Assembly: GCA_030267565.1 (NCBI GenBank)
Contig: BRXU01000023.1
Span: forward strand, 1,959,001-2,023,000
DNA length: 64,000 nt
From: Pleodorina starrii
Lineage: Eukaryota > Chlorophyta > Chlorophyceae > Chlamydomonadales > Volvocaceae
Direction: 5' to 3'
The first letter of the stretch is position 1; each line of letters begins with the position of its first letter. Below, one piece after another: positions 26,221 to 39,848 of the stretch. The notes under the pieces were generated by a model that did not search any database, was not told the DNA's origin, and saw only the letters and a list, made by a program, of their open reading frames with translations. The position numbers and the translations under genes are program-made.

Positions 26221-29200
26221 TATGTAGACCCACATGCCAGCCCCGTAGACCCACGGGGCAGCCCCGTAGACCCACGGGCCAGCCCCGTAGACCCACGAGC
26301 CAGCCCCGTAGACCCAAGGGCAAGACCCGTAGATCCACGGGCCAGCCACGTAGACCCACGGGCCATCATCGTAGACCCACGGGCCAGCCCCGTAGACCCA
26401 CGGGTCAGCCCCGCAGACCGACGGGCCAGTCATGTAGACCCACATGCCAGCCCCGTAGACCCACGGGGCAGCCCCGTAGACCCACGGGCCAGACCCGTAG
26501 ACCCAAGGGCCAGACCCGTAGACCCAAGGGCCAGACTCGTAGATCCACGGGTCAGCCCTGTCGATCCACGGGCCAGCCCCGTAGACCCACGGGCCAGCCC
26601 TGTCGATCCACGGGTCAGCCCCGTAGACCCACGGGCCAGCCCCGTAGACCCACGGGCCAGCCATGAAGACCCACGGGCCAGCCACGTAGACCCACGGGCC
26701 AGCCCCGTAGACCCACGGGCCAGCCATGTAGACCCTCAGGCCATCCACGTAGACCCACGGGCCAGCGCCGTAGACCCACGGGCCAGCCATGTGGACTCAC
26801 GGGCCAGCTATATAGATCCACAGGCCAGCCACGTAGACCCACGGGCCAGACCCGTAGATCCACGGGTCAGACCCGTAGATCCACGGGTCAGCCCTGTAGA
26901 TCCACGGGTCAGCCCTGTAGATCCACGGGTCAGCCCCGTAGACCCGCGGGCCAGCCCTGTCGATCCACGTGTCAGCCCCGTAGACCCACGGGCCAGTAGT
27001 GTAGACCCACGGGTCAGCCCCGTAGACCCACGGGCCATCCACGTAGACCCACGGGCCAGTAGTGTAGACCCACGGGCCAGCCACGTAGACCCACGGGCCA
27101 TCCACGTAGACCCACGGGCCAGCCCCGTAGACCCACGGGCCAGCCCCGTAGACCCACATGCCAGACCCGTAGATTCACGGGTCAGCCCCGTAGATCCGCG
27201 GGTCAGCCCCGTAGACCCACGGGCTTGCCCCGTAGACCCACGGGCCAGCCATGTAGACCCACGGGCCAGCCACGTAGACCAACGGGCCGGCCATATTGAC
27301 CCACGGGCCAGCCATGTAGACCCACGGGCCAGCCCCGTAGACCCACGGGCCAGCCATGTAGACCCACGGGCCAGCCACGTAGACCCACGGGCCATCATCG
27401 TAGACCCACGGGCCATCATCGTAGACCCACAGGCCAGCCCCGTAGACCCACGGGTCAGCCCCGTAGACCCACGGGCCAGTCATGTAGACCCACGGGCCAG
27501 CCATGTAGACCCACGGGCCATCCACGTAGACCCACGGGCCAGCCCAGTAGACCCACGGGCCAGACCCGTAGATCCACGGGCCAGCCATCTAGACCCACGG
27601 GCCAGCCCCATTGACCCACAGTCCAGCCATGTAAACCCACGGGCCAGCCATGTAGACCCACGGGCCAGCCATGTAGACCCACGGGCCAGCCATGTAGACC
27701 CACGGGCCAGCCATGTAGACACACGGGCCAGCCATGTAGACCCACGGTTCAGCTCCGTAGACCCACGGGCCAGCACCGTAGATCCACGGGCCAGCCATCT
27801 AGACCCACGGGCCAGCCCCATTGACCCACAGTCCAGCAATGTAAACCCACGGGCCAGCCATGTAGACCCACGGGCCAGCCATGTAGACCCACGGGCCAGC
27901 CATGTAGACACACGGGCCAGCCATGTAGACCCACGGTTCAGCTCCGTAGACCCACGGCCAGCCCCGTAGACCCACGGGCCAGACATGTTGACCCACGGGC
28001 CAGCCCCGTAGACCCACGGGCCAGCCATGTAGACCCACAGGCCATCATCGTAGACCCACGGGCCATCATCGTAGACCCACGGGCCAGCCCCGTAGACCCA
28101 CGGGTCAGCCTCGTAGACCCACGGGCCATCCCCGTAGACCCACGGGCCAGCCCCGTAGAACCACGGACCAGACCCTTAGATCCACAGGCCAGCCATGTGG
28201 ACCCACGGGCCAGCCCTGTCGATCCACGGGTCAGCCCCGTAGACCCACGGGCCAGCCCCGTAGACCCACGGGTCAGCCATGTAGACCCACGGGCCATCCA
28301 CGTAGACCCACATGCCAGCCCCGTAGACCCATGGGTCAGTCCCGTAGACTCAAGGGCCAGCCCCGTAGACCCACGGGCCAGACCCGTAGATCCACGGGTC
28401 AGCCCTGTAGATCCACGGGTCAGCCCCGTAGACCCACGGGCCAGCCACGTAGACCAACGGGCCAGACATGTTGACCCACGGGCCAGCCATGTAGACCCAT
28501 GGGCCAGCCCCGTAGACCCACGGGCCAGCCATGTAGACCCACGGGCCAGCCACGTAGACCCACGGGCCATCATCGTAGACCCACGGGCCAGCCCCGTAGA
28601 CCCACGGGTCAGCCCCGTAGACCGACGGGCCAGTCATGTAGACCCACATGCCAGCCCTGTCGATCCACGGGTCAGCCCCGTAGACCCACGGGCCAGCCCC
28701 GTAGACCCACGGGCCAGACATGTTGACCCACGGGCCAGCCCCGTAGACCCACGGGCCAGCCATGTAGACCCACGGGCCATCATCGTAGACCCACGGGACA
28801 TCATCGTAGACCCACGGGCCAGCCCCGTAGACCCACGGGTCAGCCTCGTAGACCCACGGGCCATCCCCGTAGACCCACGGGCCAGCCCCGTAGAACCACG
28901 GACCAGACCCATAGATCCACAGGCCAGCCATGTGGACCCACGGGCCAGCCCTGTCGATCCACGGGCAAGCCCCGTAGACCCACGGGCCAGACCCGTAGAC
29001 CCACGGGCCATCCACGTAGACCCACGGGCCAGCCCCGTAGACCCACGGGTCAGCCTCGTAGACCCACGGGCCATCCCCGTAGATTCACGGGTCAGCCCCG
29101 TAGATCCGCGGGTCAGCCCCGTAGACCCACGGGCTTGCCCCGTAGACCCACGGGCCAGCCATGTAGACCCACGGGCCAGCCACGTAGACCAACGGGCCGG

Positions 29201-32200
29201 CCATATTGACCCACGGGCCAGCCATGTAGACCCACGGGCCAGCCCCGTAGACCCACGGGCCAGCCATGTAGACCCACGGGCCAGCCACGTAGACCCACGG
29301 GCCATCATCGTAGACCCAAGGGCCATCATCGTAGACCCACAGGCCAGCCCCGTAGACCCACGGGTCAGCCCCGTAGACACACGGGCCAGTCATGTAGACC
29401 CACGGGCCAGCCATGTAGACCCACGGGCCATCCACGTAGAACCACGGGCCAGCAACGTAGACCCACGGGCCAGCCATGTAGACCCATGGGCCAGCCCCAT
29501 TGACCCACAGTCCAGCCATGTAAACCCACGGGCCAGCCATGTAGACCCACGGGCCAGCCATGTAGACCCACGGGCCAGCCATGTAGACCCACGGGCCAGC
29601 CATGTAGACACACGGGCCAGCCATGTAGACCCACGGTTCAGCTCCGTAGACCCACGGGCCAGCCCCGTAGACCCACGGGCCAGCAATGTAGACCCACGGG
29701 CCATCCACGTAGACCCACGGGCCAGCGCCGTAGACCCACGGGCCAGCCATGTAGACTCACGGGCCAGCCCCGTAGACCCATGGGTAAGCCCCGTAGACCC
29801 AAGGGCCAGCCCCGTAGACCCACGGGCCAGACCCGTAGATCCACGGGTCAGCCCTGTCGATCCACGGGTCAGCCCCGTAGACCCACGGGCCAGCCCCGTA
29901 GACCCACGGGCCAGACATGTTGACCCACGGGCCAGCCTCGTAGACCCACGGGCCAGCCATGTAGACCCACGGGCCATCATCGTAGACCCACGGGCCATCA
30001 TCGTAGACCCACGGGCCAGCCCCGTAGATCCACGGGTCAGCCCTGTCGATCCACGGGTCAGCCCCGTAGACCCACGGGCCAGCCCCGTAGACCCACGGGC
30101 CAGACATGTTGACCCACGGGCCAGCCCCGTAGACCCACGGGCCAGCCATGTAGACCCACGGGCCATCATCGTAGACCCACGGGACATCATCGTAGACCCA
30201 CGGGCCAGCCCCGTAGACCCACGGGTCAGCCTCGTAGACCCACGGGCCATCCCCGTAGACCCACGGGCCAGCCCCGTAGAACCACGGACCAGACCCATAG
30301 ATCCACAGGCCAGCCATGTGGACCCACGGGCCAGCCCTGTCGATCCACGGGCAAGCCCCGTAGACCCACGGGCCAGACCCGTAGACCCACGGGCCATCCA
30401 CGTAGACCCACGGGCCAGCCCCGTAGACCCACGGGTCAGCCTCGTAGACCCACGGGCCATCCCCGTAGATTCACGGGTCAGCCCCGTAGATCCGCGGGTC
30501 AGCCCCGTAGACCCACGGGCTTGCCCCGTAGACCCACGGGCCAGCCATGTAGACCCACGGGCCAGCCACGTAGACCAACGGGCCGGCCATATTGACCCAC
30601 GGGCCAGCCATGTAGACCCACGGGCCAGCCCCGTAGACCCACGGGCCAGCCATGTAGACCCACGGGCCAGCCACGTAGACCCACGGGCCATCATCGTAGA
30701 CCCAAGGGCCATCATCGTAGACCCACAGGCCAGCCCCGTAGACCCACGGGTCAGCCCCGTAGACACACGGGCCAGTCATGTAGACCCACGGGCCAGCCAT
30801 GTAGACCCACGGGCCATCCACGTAGACCCACGGGCCAGCAACGTAGACCCACGGGCCAGCCATGTAGACCCATGGGCCAGCCCCATTGACCCACAGTCCA
30901 GCCATGTAAACCCACGGGCCAGCCATGTAGACCCACGGGCCAGCCATGTAGACCCACGGGCCAGCCATGTAGACCCACGGGCCAGCCATGTAGACACACG
31001 GGCCAGCCATGTAGACCCACGGTTCAGCTCCGTAGACCCACGGGCCAGCCCCGTAGACCCACGGGCCAGCAATGTAGACCCACGGGCCATCCACGTAGAC
31101 CCACGGGCCAGCGCCGTAGACCCACGGGCCAGCCATGTAGACTCACGGGCCAGCCCCGTAGACCCATGGGTAAGCCCCGTAGACCCAAGGGCCAGCCCCG
31201 TAGACCCACGGGCCAGACCCGTAGATCCACGGGTCAGCCCTGTCGATCCACGGGTCAGCCCCGTAGACCCACGGGCCAGCCCCGTAGACCCACGGGCCAG
31301 ACATGTTGACCCACGGGCCAGCCTCGTAGACCCACGGGCCAGCCATGTAGACCCACGGGCCATCATCGTAGACCCACGGGCCATCATCGTAGACCCACGG
31401 GCCAGCCCCGTAGACCCACGGGTCAGCCTCGTAGACCCACGGGCCATCCCCGTAGACCCACGGGCCAGCCCCGTAGAACCACGGACCAGACCCTTCGATC
31501 CACAGGCCAGCCATGTGGACCCACGGGCCAGCCCTGTCGATCCACGGGTCAGCCCCGTAGACCCACGGGCCAACCCCGTAGACCCACGGGTCAGCCATGT
31601 AGACCCACGGGCCATCCACGTAGACCCACATGCCAGCCCCGTAGACCCATGGGTCAGTCCCGTAGACCCAAGGGCGAGCCCCGTAGACCCACGGGCCAGA
31701 CCCGTAGATCCACGGGTCAGCCCTGTAGATCCACGGGTCAGCCCCGTAGACCCACGGGCCAGCCACGTAGACCCACGGGCCAGACATGTTGACCCACGGG
31801 CCAGCCATGTAGACCCACGGGCCAGCCACGTAGACCCACGGGCCAGCCATGTAGACCCACGGGCCAGCCACGTAGACCCACGGGCCATCATCGTAGACCC
31901 ACGGGCCAGCCCCGTAGACCCACGGGTCAGCCCCGTAGACCGACGGGCCAGTCATGTAGACCCACATGCCAGCCCCGTAGACCCACGGGGCAGCCCCGTA
32001 GACCCACGGGCCAGCCCCGTAGACCCACGGGCCAGCCCCGTAGACCCAAGGGCCAGACCCGTAGATCCACGGGTCAGCCCTGTCGATCCACGGGTCAGCC
32101 ATGTAGACCCACGGGCCAGCCCCGTAGACCCACGGGCCAGCCATGTAGACTCACGCGCCAGCCATATAGACCCACGGGCCAGCCACGTAGACCCACGGGC

Positions 32201-35200
32201 CAGACCCGTTGATCCACGGGTCAGCCCCGTAGACCCACGGGCCAGTCATGTAGACCCACGGGCCAGTCACGTAGACCCACATGCCAGCCCCGTAGACCCA
32301 CGGGCCAGCCCCGTAGACCCACGGGCCAGTCATGTAGACCCACGGGCCAGTCACGTAGACCCACATGCCAGCCCCGTAGACCCACGGGCCAGCCCCGTAG
32401 ACCCACGGGCCAGCCATGTAGACCCACGGGCCATCCACGTAGACCCACGGGGCAGCCCCGTAGACCCACGGGCCAGCCCCGTAGACCCACGGGCCAGCCC
32501 CGTAGACCCAAGGGCCAGACCCGTAGATCCACGGGTCAGCCCTGTCGATCCACGGGTCAGCCATGTAGACCCACGGGCCAGCCCCGTAGACCCACGGGCC
32601 AGCCATGTAGACTCACGCGCCAGCCATATAGACCCACGGGCCAGCCACGTAGACCCACGGGCCAGACCCGTTGATCCACGGGTCAGCCCCGTAGACCCAC
32701 GGGCCAGTCATGTAGACCCACGGGCCAGTCACGTAGACCCACATGCCAGCCCCGTAGACCCACGGGCCAGCCCCGTAGACCCACGGGCCAGCCATGTAGA
32801 CCCACGGGCCATCCACGTAGACCCACGGGCCAGCCCCGTAGACCCACGGGCCAGCCATGTAGACCCTCAGGCCATCCACGTAGACCCACGGGCCAGCGCC
32901 GTAGACCCACGGGCCAGCCATGTGGACTCACGGGCCAGCTATATAGATCCACAGGCCAGCCATGTAGACCCACGGGCCAGACCCGTAGACCCACGGGCCA
33001 GCCATGTAGACCCTCAGGCCATCCACGTAGACCCACGGGCCAGCCCCGTAGACCCACGGGCCAGCCATGTGGACTCACGGGCCAGCTATATAGATCCACA
33101 GGCCAGCCACGTAGACCCACGGGCCAGACCCGTAGATCCACGGGTCAGACCCGTAGATCCACGGGCCAGCCACGTAGACCAACGGGCCAGCCATGTTGAC
33201 CCACGGGCCAGCCATGTAGACTCACGGGCCAGCCCCGTAGACCCATGGGTAAGCCCCGTAGACCCAAGGGCCAGCCCCGTAGACCCACGGGCCAGACCCG
33301 TAGATCCACGGGTCAGCCCTGTCGATCCACGGGTCAGCCCCGTAGACCCACGGGCCAGCCCCGTAGACCCACGGGCCAGACATGTTGACCCACGGGCCAG
33401 CCCCGTAGACCCACGGGCCAGCCATGAAGACCCACGGGCCATCATCGTAGACCCACGGGCCATCATCGTAGACCCACGGGCCAGCCCCGTAGACCCACGG
33501 GTCAGCCTCGTAGACCCACGGGCCATCCCCGTAGACCCACGGGCCAGCCCCGTAGAACCACGGACCAGACCCTTAGATCCACAGGCCAGCCATGTGGACC
33601 CACGGGCCAGCCCTGTCGATCCACGGGTCAGCCCCGTAGACCCACGGGCCAACCCCGTAGACCCACGGGTCAGCCATGTAGACCCACGGGCCATCCACGT
33701 AGACCCACATGCCAGCCCCGTAGACCCATGGGTCAGTCCCGTAGACCCAAGGGCCAGCCCCGTAGACCCACGGGCCAGACCCGTAGATCCACGGGTCAGC
33801 CCTGTAGATCCACGGGTCAGCCCCGTAGACCCACGGGCCAGCCCCGTAGACCCACGGGCCAGCCATGTAGACCCACGGGCCATCCACGTAGACCCACGGG
33901 CCAGCCCCGTAGACCCACGGGCCAGCCATGTAGACCCTCAGGCCATCCACGTAGACCCACGGGCCAGCGCCGTAGACCCACGGGCCAGCCATGTGGACTC
34001 ACGGGCCAGCTATATAGATCCACAGGCCAGCCATGTAGACCCACGGGCCAGACCCGTAGACCCACGGGCCAGCCATGTAGACCCTCAGGCCATCCACGTA
34101 GACCCACGGGCCAGCCCCGTAGACCCACGGGCCAGCCATGTGGACTCACGGGCCAGCTATATAGATCCACAGGCCAGCCACGTAGACCCACGGGCCAGAC
34201 CCGTAGATCCACGGGTCAGACCCGTAGATCCACGGGCCAGCCACGTAGACCAACGGGCCAGCCATGTTGACCCACGGGCCAGCCATGTAGACTCACGGGC
34301 CAGCCCCGTAGACCCATGGGTAAGCCCCGTAGACCCAAGGGCCAGCCCCGTAGACCCACGGGCCAGACCCGTAGATCCACGGGTCAGCCCTGTCGATCCA
34401 CGGGTCAGCCCCGTAGACCCACGGGCCAGCCCCGTAGACCCACGGGCCAGACATGTTGACCCACGGGCCAGCCCCGTAGACCCACGGGCCGGCAATGAAG
34501 ACCCACGGGCCATCATCGTAGACCCACGGGCCATCATCGTAGAACCACGGGCCAGCCCCGTAGACCCACGGGTCAGCCTCGTAGACCCACGGGCCATCCC
34601 CGTAGACCCACGGGCCAGCCCCGTAGAACCACGGACCAGACCCTTAGATCCACAGGCCAGCCATGTGGACCCACGGGCCAGCCCTGTCGATCCACGGGTC
34701 AGCCCCGTAGACCCACGGGCCAACCCCGTAGACCCACGGGTCAGCCATGTAGACCCACGAGCCATCCACGTAGACCCACATGCCAGCCCCGTAGACCCAT
34801 GGGTCAGTCCCGTAGACCCAAGGGCCAGCCCCGTAGACCCACGGGCCAGACCCGTAGATCCACGGGTCAGCCCTGTAGATCCACGGGTCAGCCCCGTAGA
34901 CCCACGGGCCAGCCACGTAGACCAACGGGCCAGACATGTTGACCCACGGGCCAGCCATGTAGACCCACGGGCCAGCCACGTAGACCCACGGGCCAGCCAT
35001 GTAGACCCACGGGCCAGCCACGTAGACCCACGGGCCATCATCGTAGACCCACGGGCCAGCCCCGTAGACCCACGGGTCAGCCCCGTAGACCGACGGGCCA
35101 GTCATGTAGACCCACATGCCAGCCCCGTAGACCCACGGGTCAGCCATGTAGACCCACGGGCCAGCCCCGTAGACCCACGGGCCAGCCATGTAGACTCACG

Positions 35201-38200
35201 CGCCAGCCATATAGACCCACGGGCCAGCCACGTAGACCCACGGGCCAGACCCGTTGATCCACGGGTCAGCCCCGTAGACCCACGGGCCAGTCATGTAGAC
35301 CCACGGGCCAGTCACGTAGACCCACATGCCAGCCCCGTAGACCCACGGGCCAGCCCCGTAGACCCACGGGCCAGCCCTGTCGATCCACGGGTCAGCCCCG
35401 TAGACCCACGGGCCAGCCCCGTAGACCCACGGGCCAGCCATGTAGACCCACGGGCCATCCACGTAGACCCACGGGCCAGCCCCGTAGACCCACGGGCCAG
35501 CCATGTAGACCCTCAGGCCATCCACGTAGACCCACGGGCCAGCGCCGTAGACCCACGGGCCAGCCATGTGGACTCACGGGCCAGCTATATAGATCCACAG
35601 GCCAGCCATGTAGACCCACGGGCCAGACCCGTAGACCCACGGGCCAGCCATGTAGACCCTCAGGCCATCCACGTAGACCCACGGGCCAGCCCCGTAGACC
35701 CACGGGCCAGCCATGTGGACTCACGGGCCAGCTATATAGATCCACAGGCCAGCCACGTAGACCCACGGGCCAGACCCGTAGATCCACGGGTCAGACCCGT
35801 AGATCCACGGGCCAGCCACGTAGACCAACGGGCCAGCCATGTTGACCCACGGGCCAGCCATGTAGACTCACGGGCCAGCCCCGTAGACCCATGGGTAAGC
35901 CCCGTAGACCCAAGGGCCAGCCCCGTAGACCCACGGGCCAGACCCGTAGATCCACGGGTCAGCCCTGTCGATCCACGGGTCAGCCCCGTAGACCCACGGG
36001 CCAGCCCCGTAGACCCACGGGCCAGACATGTTGACCCACGGGCCAGCCCCGTAGACCCACGGGCCAGCCATGTAGACCCACGGGCCATCATCGTAGACCC
36101 ACGGGCCATCATCGTAGACCCACGGGCCAGCCCCGTAGACCCACGGGTCAGCCTCGTAGACCCACGGGCCATCCCCGTAGACCCACGGGCCAGCCCCGTA
36201 GAACCACGGACCAGACCCTTAGATCCACAGGCCAGCCATGTGGACCCACGGGCCAGCCCTGTCGATCCACGGGTCAGCCCCGTAGACCCACGGGCCAACC
36301 CCGTAGACCCACGGGTCAGCCATGTAGACCCACGGGCCATCCACGTAGACCCACATGCCAGCCCCGTAGACCCATGGGTCAGTCCCGTAGACCCAAGGGC
36401 CAGCCCCGTAGACCCACGGGCCAGACCCGTAGATCCACGGGTCAGCCCTGTAGATCCACGGGTCAGCCCCGTAGACCCACGGGCCAGCCACGTAGACCCA
36501 CGGGCCAGACATGTTGACCCACGGGCCAGCCATGTAGACCCACGGGCCAGCCACGTAGACCCACGGGCCAGCCATGTAGACCCACGGGCCAGCCACGTAG
36601 ACCCACGGGCCATCATCGTAGACCCACGGGCCAGCCCCGTAGACCCACGGGTCAGCCCCGTAGACCGACGGGCCAGTCATGTAGACCCACATGCCAGCCC
36701 CGTAGACCCACGGGGCAGCCCCGTAGACCCACGGGCCAGCCACGTAGACCCACGGGCCAGCCCCGTAAACCCAAGGGCCAGACCCGTAGATCCACGGGTC
36801 AGCCCTGTCGATCCACGGGTCAGCCATGTAGACCCACGGGCCAGCCCCGTAGACCCACGGGCCAGCCATGTAGACTCACGCGCCAGCCATATAGACCCAC
36901 GGGCCAGCCACGTAGACCCACGGGCCAGACCCGTTGATCCACGGGTCAGCCCCGTAGACCCACGGGCCAGTCATGTAGACCCACGGGCCAGTCACGTAGA
37001 CCCACATGCCAGCCCCGTAGACCCACGGGCCAGCCCCGTAGACCCACGGGCCAGCCCTGTCGATCCACGGGTCAGCCCCGTAGACCCACGGGCCAGCCCC
37101 GTAGACCCACGGGCCAGCCATGTAGACCCACGGGCCATCCACGTAGACCCACGGGCCAGCCCCGTAGACCCACGGGCCAGCCATGTAGACCCTCAGGCCA
37201 TCCACGTAGACCCACGGGCCAGCGCCGTAGACCCACGGGCCAGCCATGTGGACTCACGGGCCAGCTATATAGATCCACAGGCCAGCCATGTAGACCCACG
37301 GGCCAGACCCGTAGACCCACAGGCCAGCCATGTAGACCCTCAGGCCATCCACGTAGACCCACGGGCCAGCCCCGTAGACCCACGGGCCAGCCATGTGGAC
37401 TCACGGGCCAGCTATATAGATCCACAGGCCAGCCACGTAGACCCACGGGCCAGACCCGTAGATCCACGGGTCAGACCCGTAGATCCACGGGCCAGCCACG
37501 TAGACCAACGGGCCAGCCATGTTGACCCACGGGCCAGCCATGTAGACTCACGGGCCAGCCCCGTAGACCCATGGGTAAGCCCCGTAGACCCAAGGGCCAG
37601 CCCCGTAGACCCACGGGCCAGACCCGTAGATCCACGGGTCAGCCCTGTCGATCCACGGGTCAGCCCCGTAGACCCACGGGCCAGCCCCGTAGACCCACGG
37701 GCCAGACATGTTGACCCACGGGCCAGCCCCGTAGACCCACGGGCCAGCCATGTAGACCCACGGGCCATCATCGTAGACCCACGGGCCATCATCGTAGACC
37801 CACGGGCCAGCCCCGTAGACCCACGGGTCAGCCTCGTAGACCCACGGGCCATCCCCGTAGACCCACGGGCCAGTCACGTAGACCCACATGCCAGCCCCGT
37901 AGACCCACGGGCCAGCCCCGTAGACCCACGGGCCAGACCCGTAGATCCACGGGTCAGACCCGTAGATCCACGGGCCAGCCACGTAGACCAACGGGCCAGC
38001 CATGTTGACCCACGGGCCAGCCATGTAGACTCACGGGCCAGCCCCGTAGACCCATGGGTAAGCCCCGTAGACCCAAGGGCCAGCCCCGTAGACCCACGGG
38101 CCAGACCCGTAGATCCACGGGTCAGCCCTGTCGATCCACGGGTCAGCCCCGTAGACCCACGGGCCAGCCACGTAAACCAACGGGCCAGACATGTTGACCC

Positions 38201-38715
38201 ACGGGCCAGCCCCGTAGACCCACGGGCCAGCCATGTAGACCCACGGGCCATCATCGTAGACCCACGGGCCATCATCGTAGACCCACGGGCCAGCCCCGTA
38301 GACCCACGGGTCAGCCTCGTAGACCCACGGGCCATCCCCGTAGACCCACGGGCCAGTCACGTAGACCCACATGCCAGCCCCGTAGACCCACGGGCCAGCC
38401 CCGTAGACCCACGGGCCAGCCCTGTCGATCCACGGGTCAGCCCCGTAGACCCACGGGCCAGCCCCGTAGACCCACGGGCCAGCCATGTAGACCCACGGGC
38501 CATCCACGTAGACCCACGGGCCAGCCCCGTAGACCCACGGGCCAGTCCCGTAGACCCAAGGGCCAGCCCCGTAGACCCACGGGCCAGACCCGTAGATCCA
38601 CGGGTCAGCCCTGTAGATCCACGGGTCAGCCCCGTAGACCCACGGGCCAGCCACGTAGACCAACGGGCCAGACATGTTGACCCACGGGCCAGCCATGTAG
38701 ACCCACGGGCCAGCC
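26221..38715. repeat. 21-bp minisatellite array with higher-order structure (main block)
   Basis: The unit is gtagacccacgggccagcc plus two variable bases, repeated head to tail for about 12.5 kb (roughly 595 units). Variants fall at a few sites: GGGCC/GGGTC, AGCC/ATCA/ATCC/AGAC, CCCC/CCAT/CCAC, TAGAC/TCGAT/TAGAT. Long blocks recur at offsets of 1,386 bp (66 units, around 28.3-31.1 kb) and 1,575 and 1,680 bp (75 and 80 units, 33-38 kb), so there is higher-order duplication on top of the unit. One 2-bp contraction near 27955 shifts frame. Translated in the frame without TAG it gives a VDPRASP heptad. Most variant sites change the amino acid, so no coding constraint is apparent. Confidence 0.97.
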
Positions 38716-39026
38716 TTTTTGACTAAGATGGGTTGCTTCTCCCACCCACTCAGTGTCTGGACTCCGTCTCACTCGGATCACATCTGGGTACCCGCACGCA
38801 TTCTTCCCAGACATGCCAGACACATCATCGTTGAACATTCAACCGTGATGAGTTCTACCTGTGCAGGGGACAGGGACAAGGCTAAAGAGCCATGCGATCA
38901 CCTGCTGTTCGTTCCCACACCAGGGCCCCCATCGGTCACCCAGCCCTCTGCGAAGGCCGGGATCGAACTGGTGACCTCTCGGTCACCAATTCAGTGCCCT
39001 AACTCTCAGGCACTTCCTAGGGGATT
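38716..39026 (-). mobile_element. tRNA-derived SINE inserted in the minisatellite
   Basis: About 310 bp of unrelated sequence interrupts the array. Read on the minus strand, its head carries a tRNA-like pol III promoter: an A-box-like stretch around GAGAGTTAGGGCACTG and a B box GTTCGATCC at about 38959-38967, spaced as in a tRNA. The 3' part is non-tRNA sequence ending near CTTAGTCAAAAAGG. The 11-mer acgggccagcc stands on both sides: it ends at 38715 and restarts at 39027, where an uninterrupted array would have gone on to the variable bases and GTAG. That is a target-site duplication. No ORF. Confidence 0.75.
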
Positions 39027-39848
39027 ACGGGCCAGCCCCGTAGACCCACGGGCCAGCCCCGTAGACCCAAGGGCTAGACCCGTAGATCCACGGGTCAGCC
39101 CTGTCGATCCACGGGTCAGCCATGTAGACCCACGGGCCAGCCCCGTAGACTCACGCGCCAGCCATATAGACCCACGGGCCAGCCACGTAGACCCACGGGC
39201 CAGACCCGTTGATCCACGGGTCAGCCCCGTAGACCCACGGGCCAGTCATGTAGACCCACGGGCCAGTCACGTAGACCCACATGCCAGCCCCGTAGACCCA
39301 CGGGCCAGCCCCGTAGACCCACGGGCCAGCCCTGTCAATCCACGGGTCAGCCCCGTAGACCCACGGGCCAGCCCCGTAGACCCACGGGCCAGCCATGTAG
39401 ACCCACGGGCCATCCACGTAGACCCACGGGCCAGCCCCGTAGACCCACGGGCCAGCCATGTAGACCCTCAGGCCATCCACGTAGACCCACGGGCCAGCCC
39501 CGTAGACCCACGGGCCAGCCATGTGGACTCACGGGCCAGCTATATAGATCCACAGGCCAGCCATGTAGACCCACGGGCCAGACCCGTAGACCCACGGGCC
39601 AGCCATGTAGACCCTCAGGCCATCCACGTAGACCCACGGGCCAGCCCCGTAGACCCACGGGCCAGCCATGTGGACTCACGGGCCAGCTATATAGATCCAC
39701 AGGCCAGCCACGTAGACCCACGGGCCAGACCCGTAGATCCACGGGTCAGACCCGTAGATCCACGGGCCAGCCACGTAGACCAACGGGCCAGCCATGTTGA
39801 CCCACGGGCCAGCCATGTAGACCCACGGGCCAGCCCCGTAGACCCACG
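39027..39848. repeat. 21-bp minisatellite array, distal block
   Basis: The same 21-bp unit resumes after the SINE for about 39 units. It includes blocks that match those at about 35.2-35.8 kb and 36.9-37.5 kb. It ends mid-unit at the junction with the LINE (about 39848) and does not reappear further right. Confidence 0.95.

Noticed and set aside
28197..38726. Open reading frame of about 3,500 codons (VDPRASP heptads), and similar giant frames on the minus strand
   Set aside because: They follow from a 21-bp unit with a stop in only one of six frames. Variation is mostly amino-acid changing, a 2-bp deletion near 27955 breaks the frame, and there is no start context or domain.
26221..39848. 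CRISPR-like array
   Set aside because: The repeats are contiguous head-to-tail units with no spacers, in a eukaryotic genome with spliced genes.
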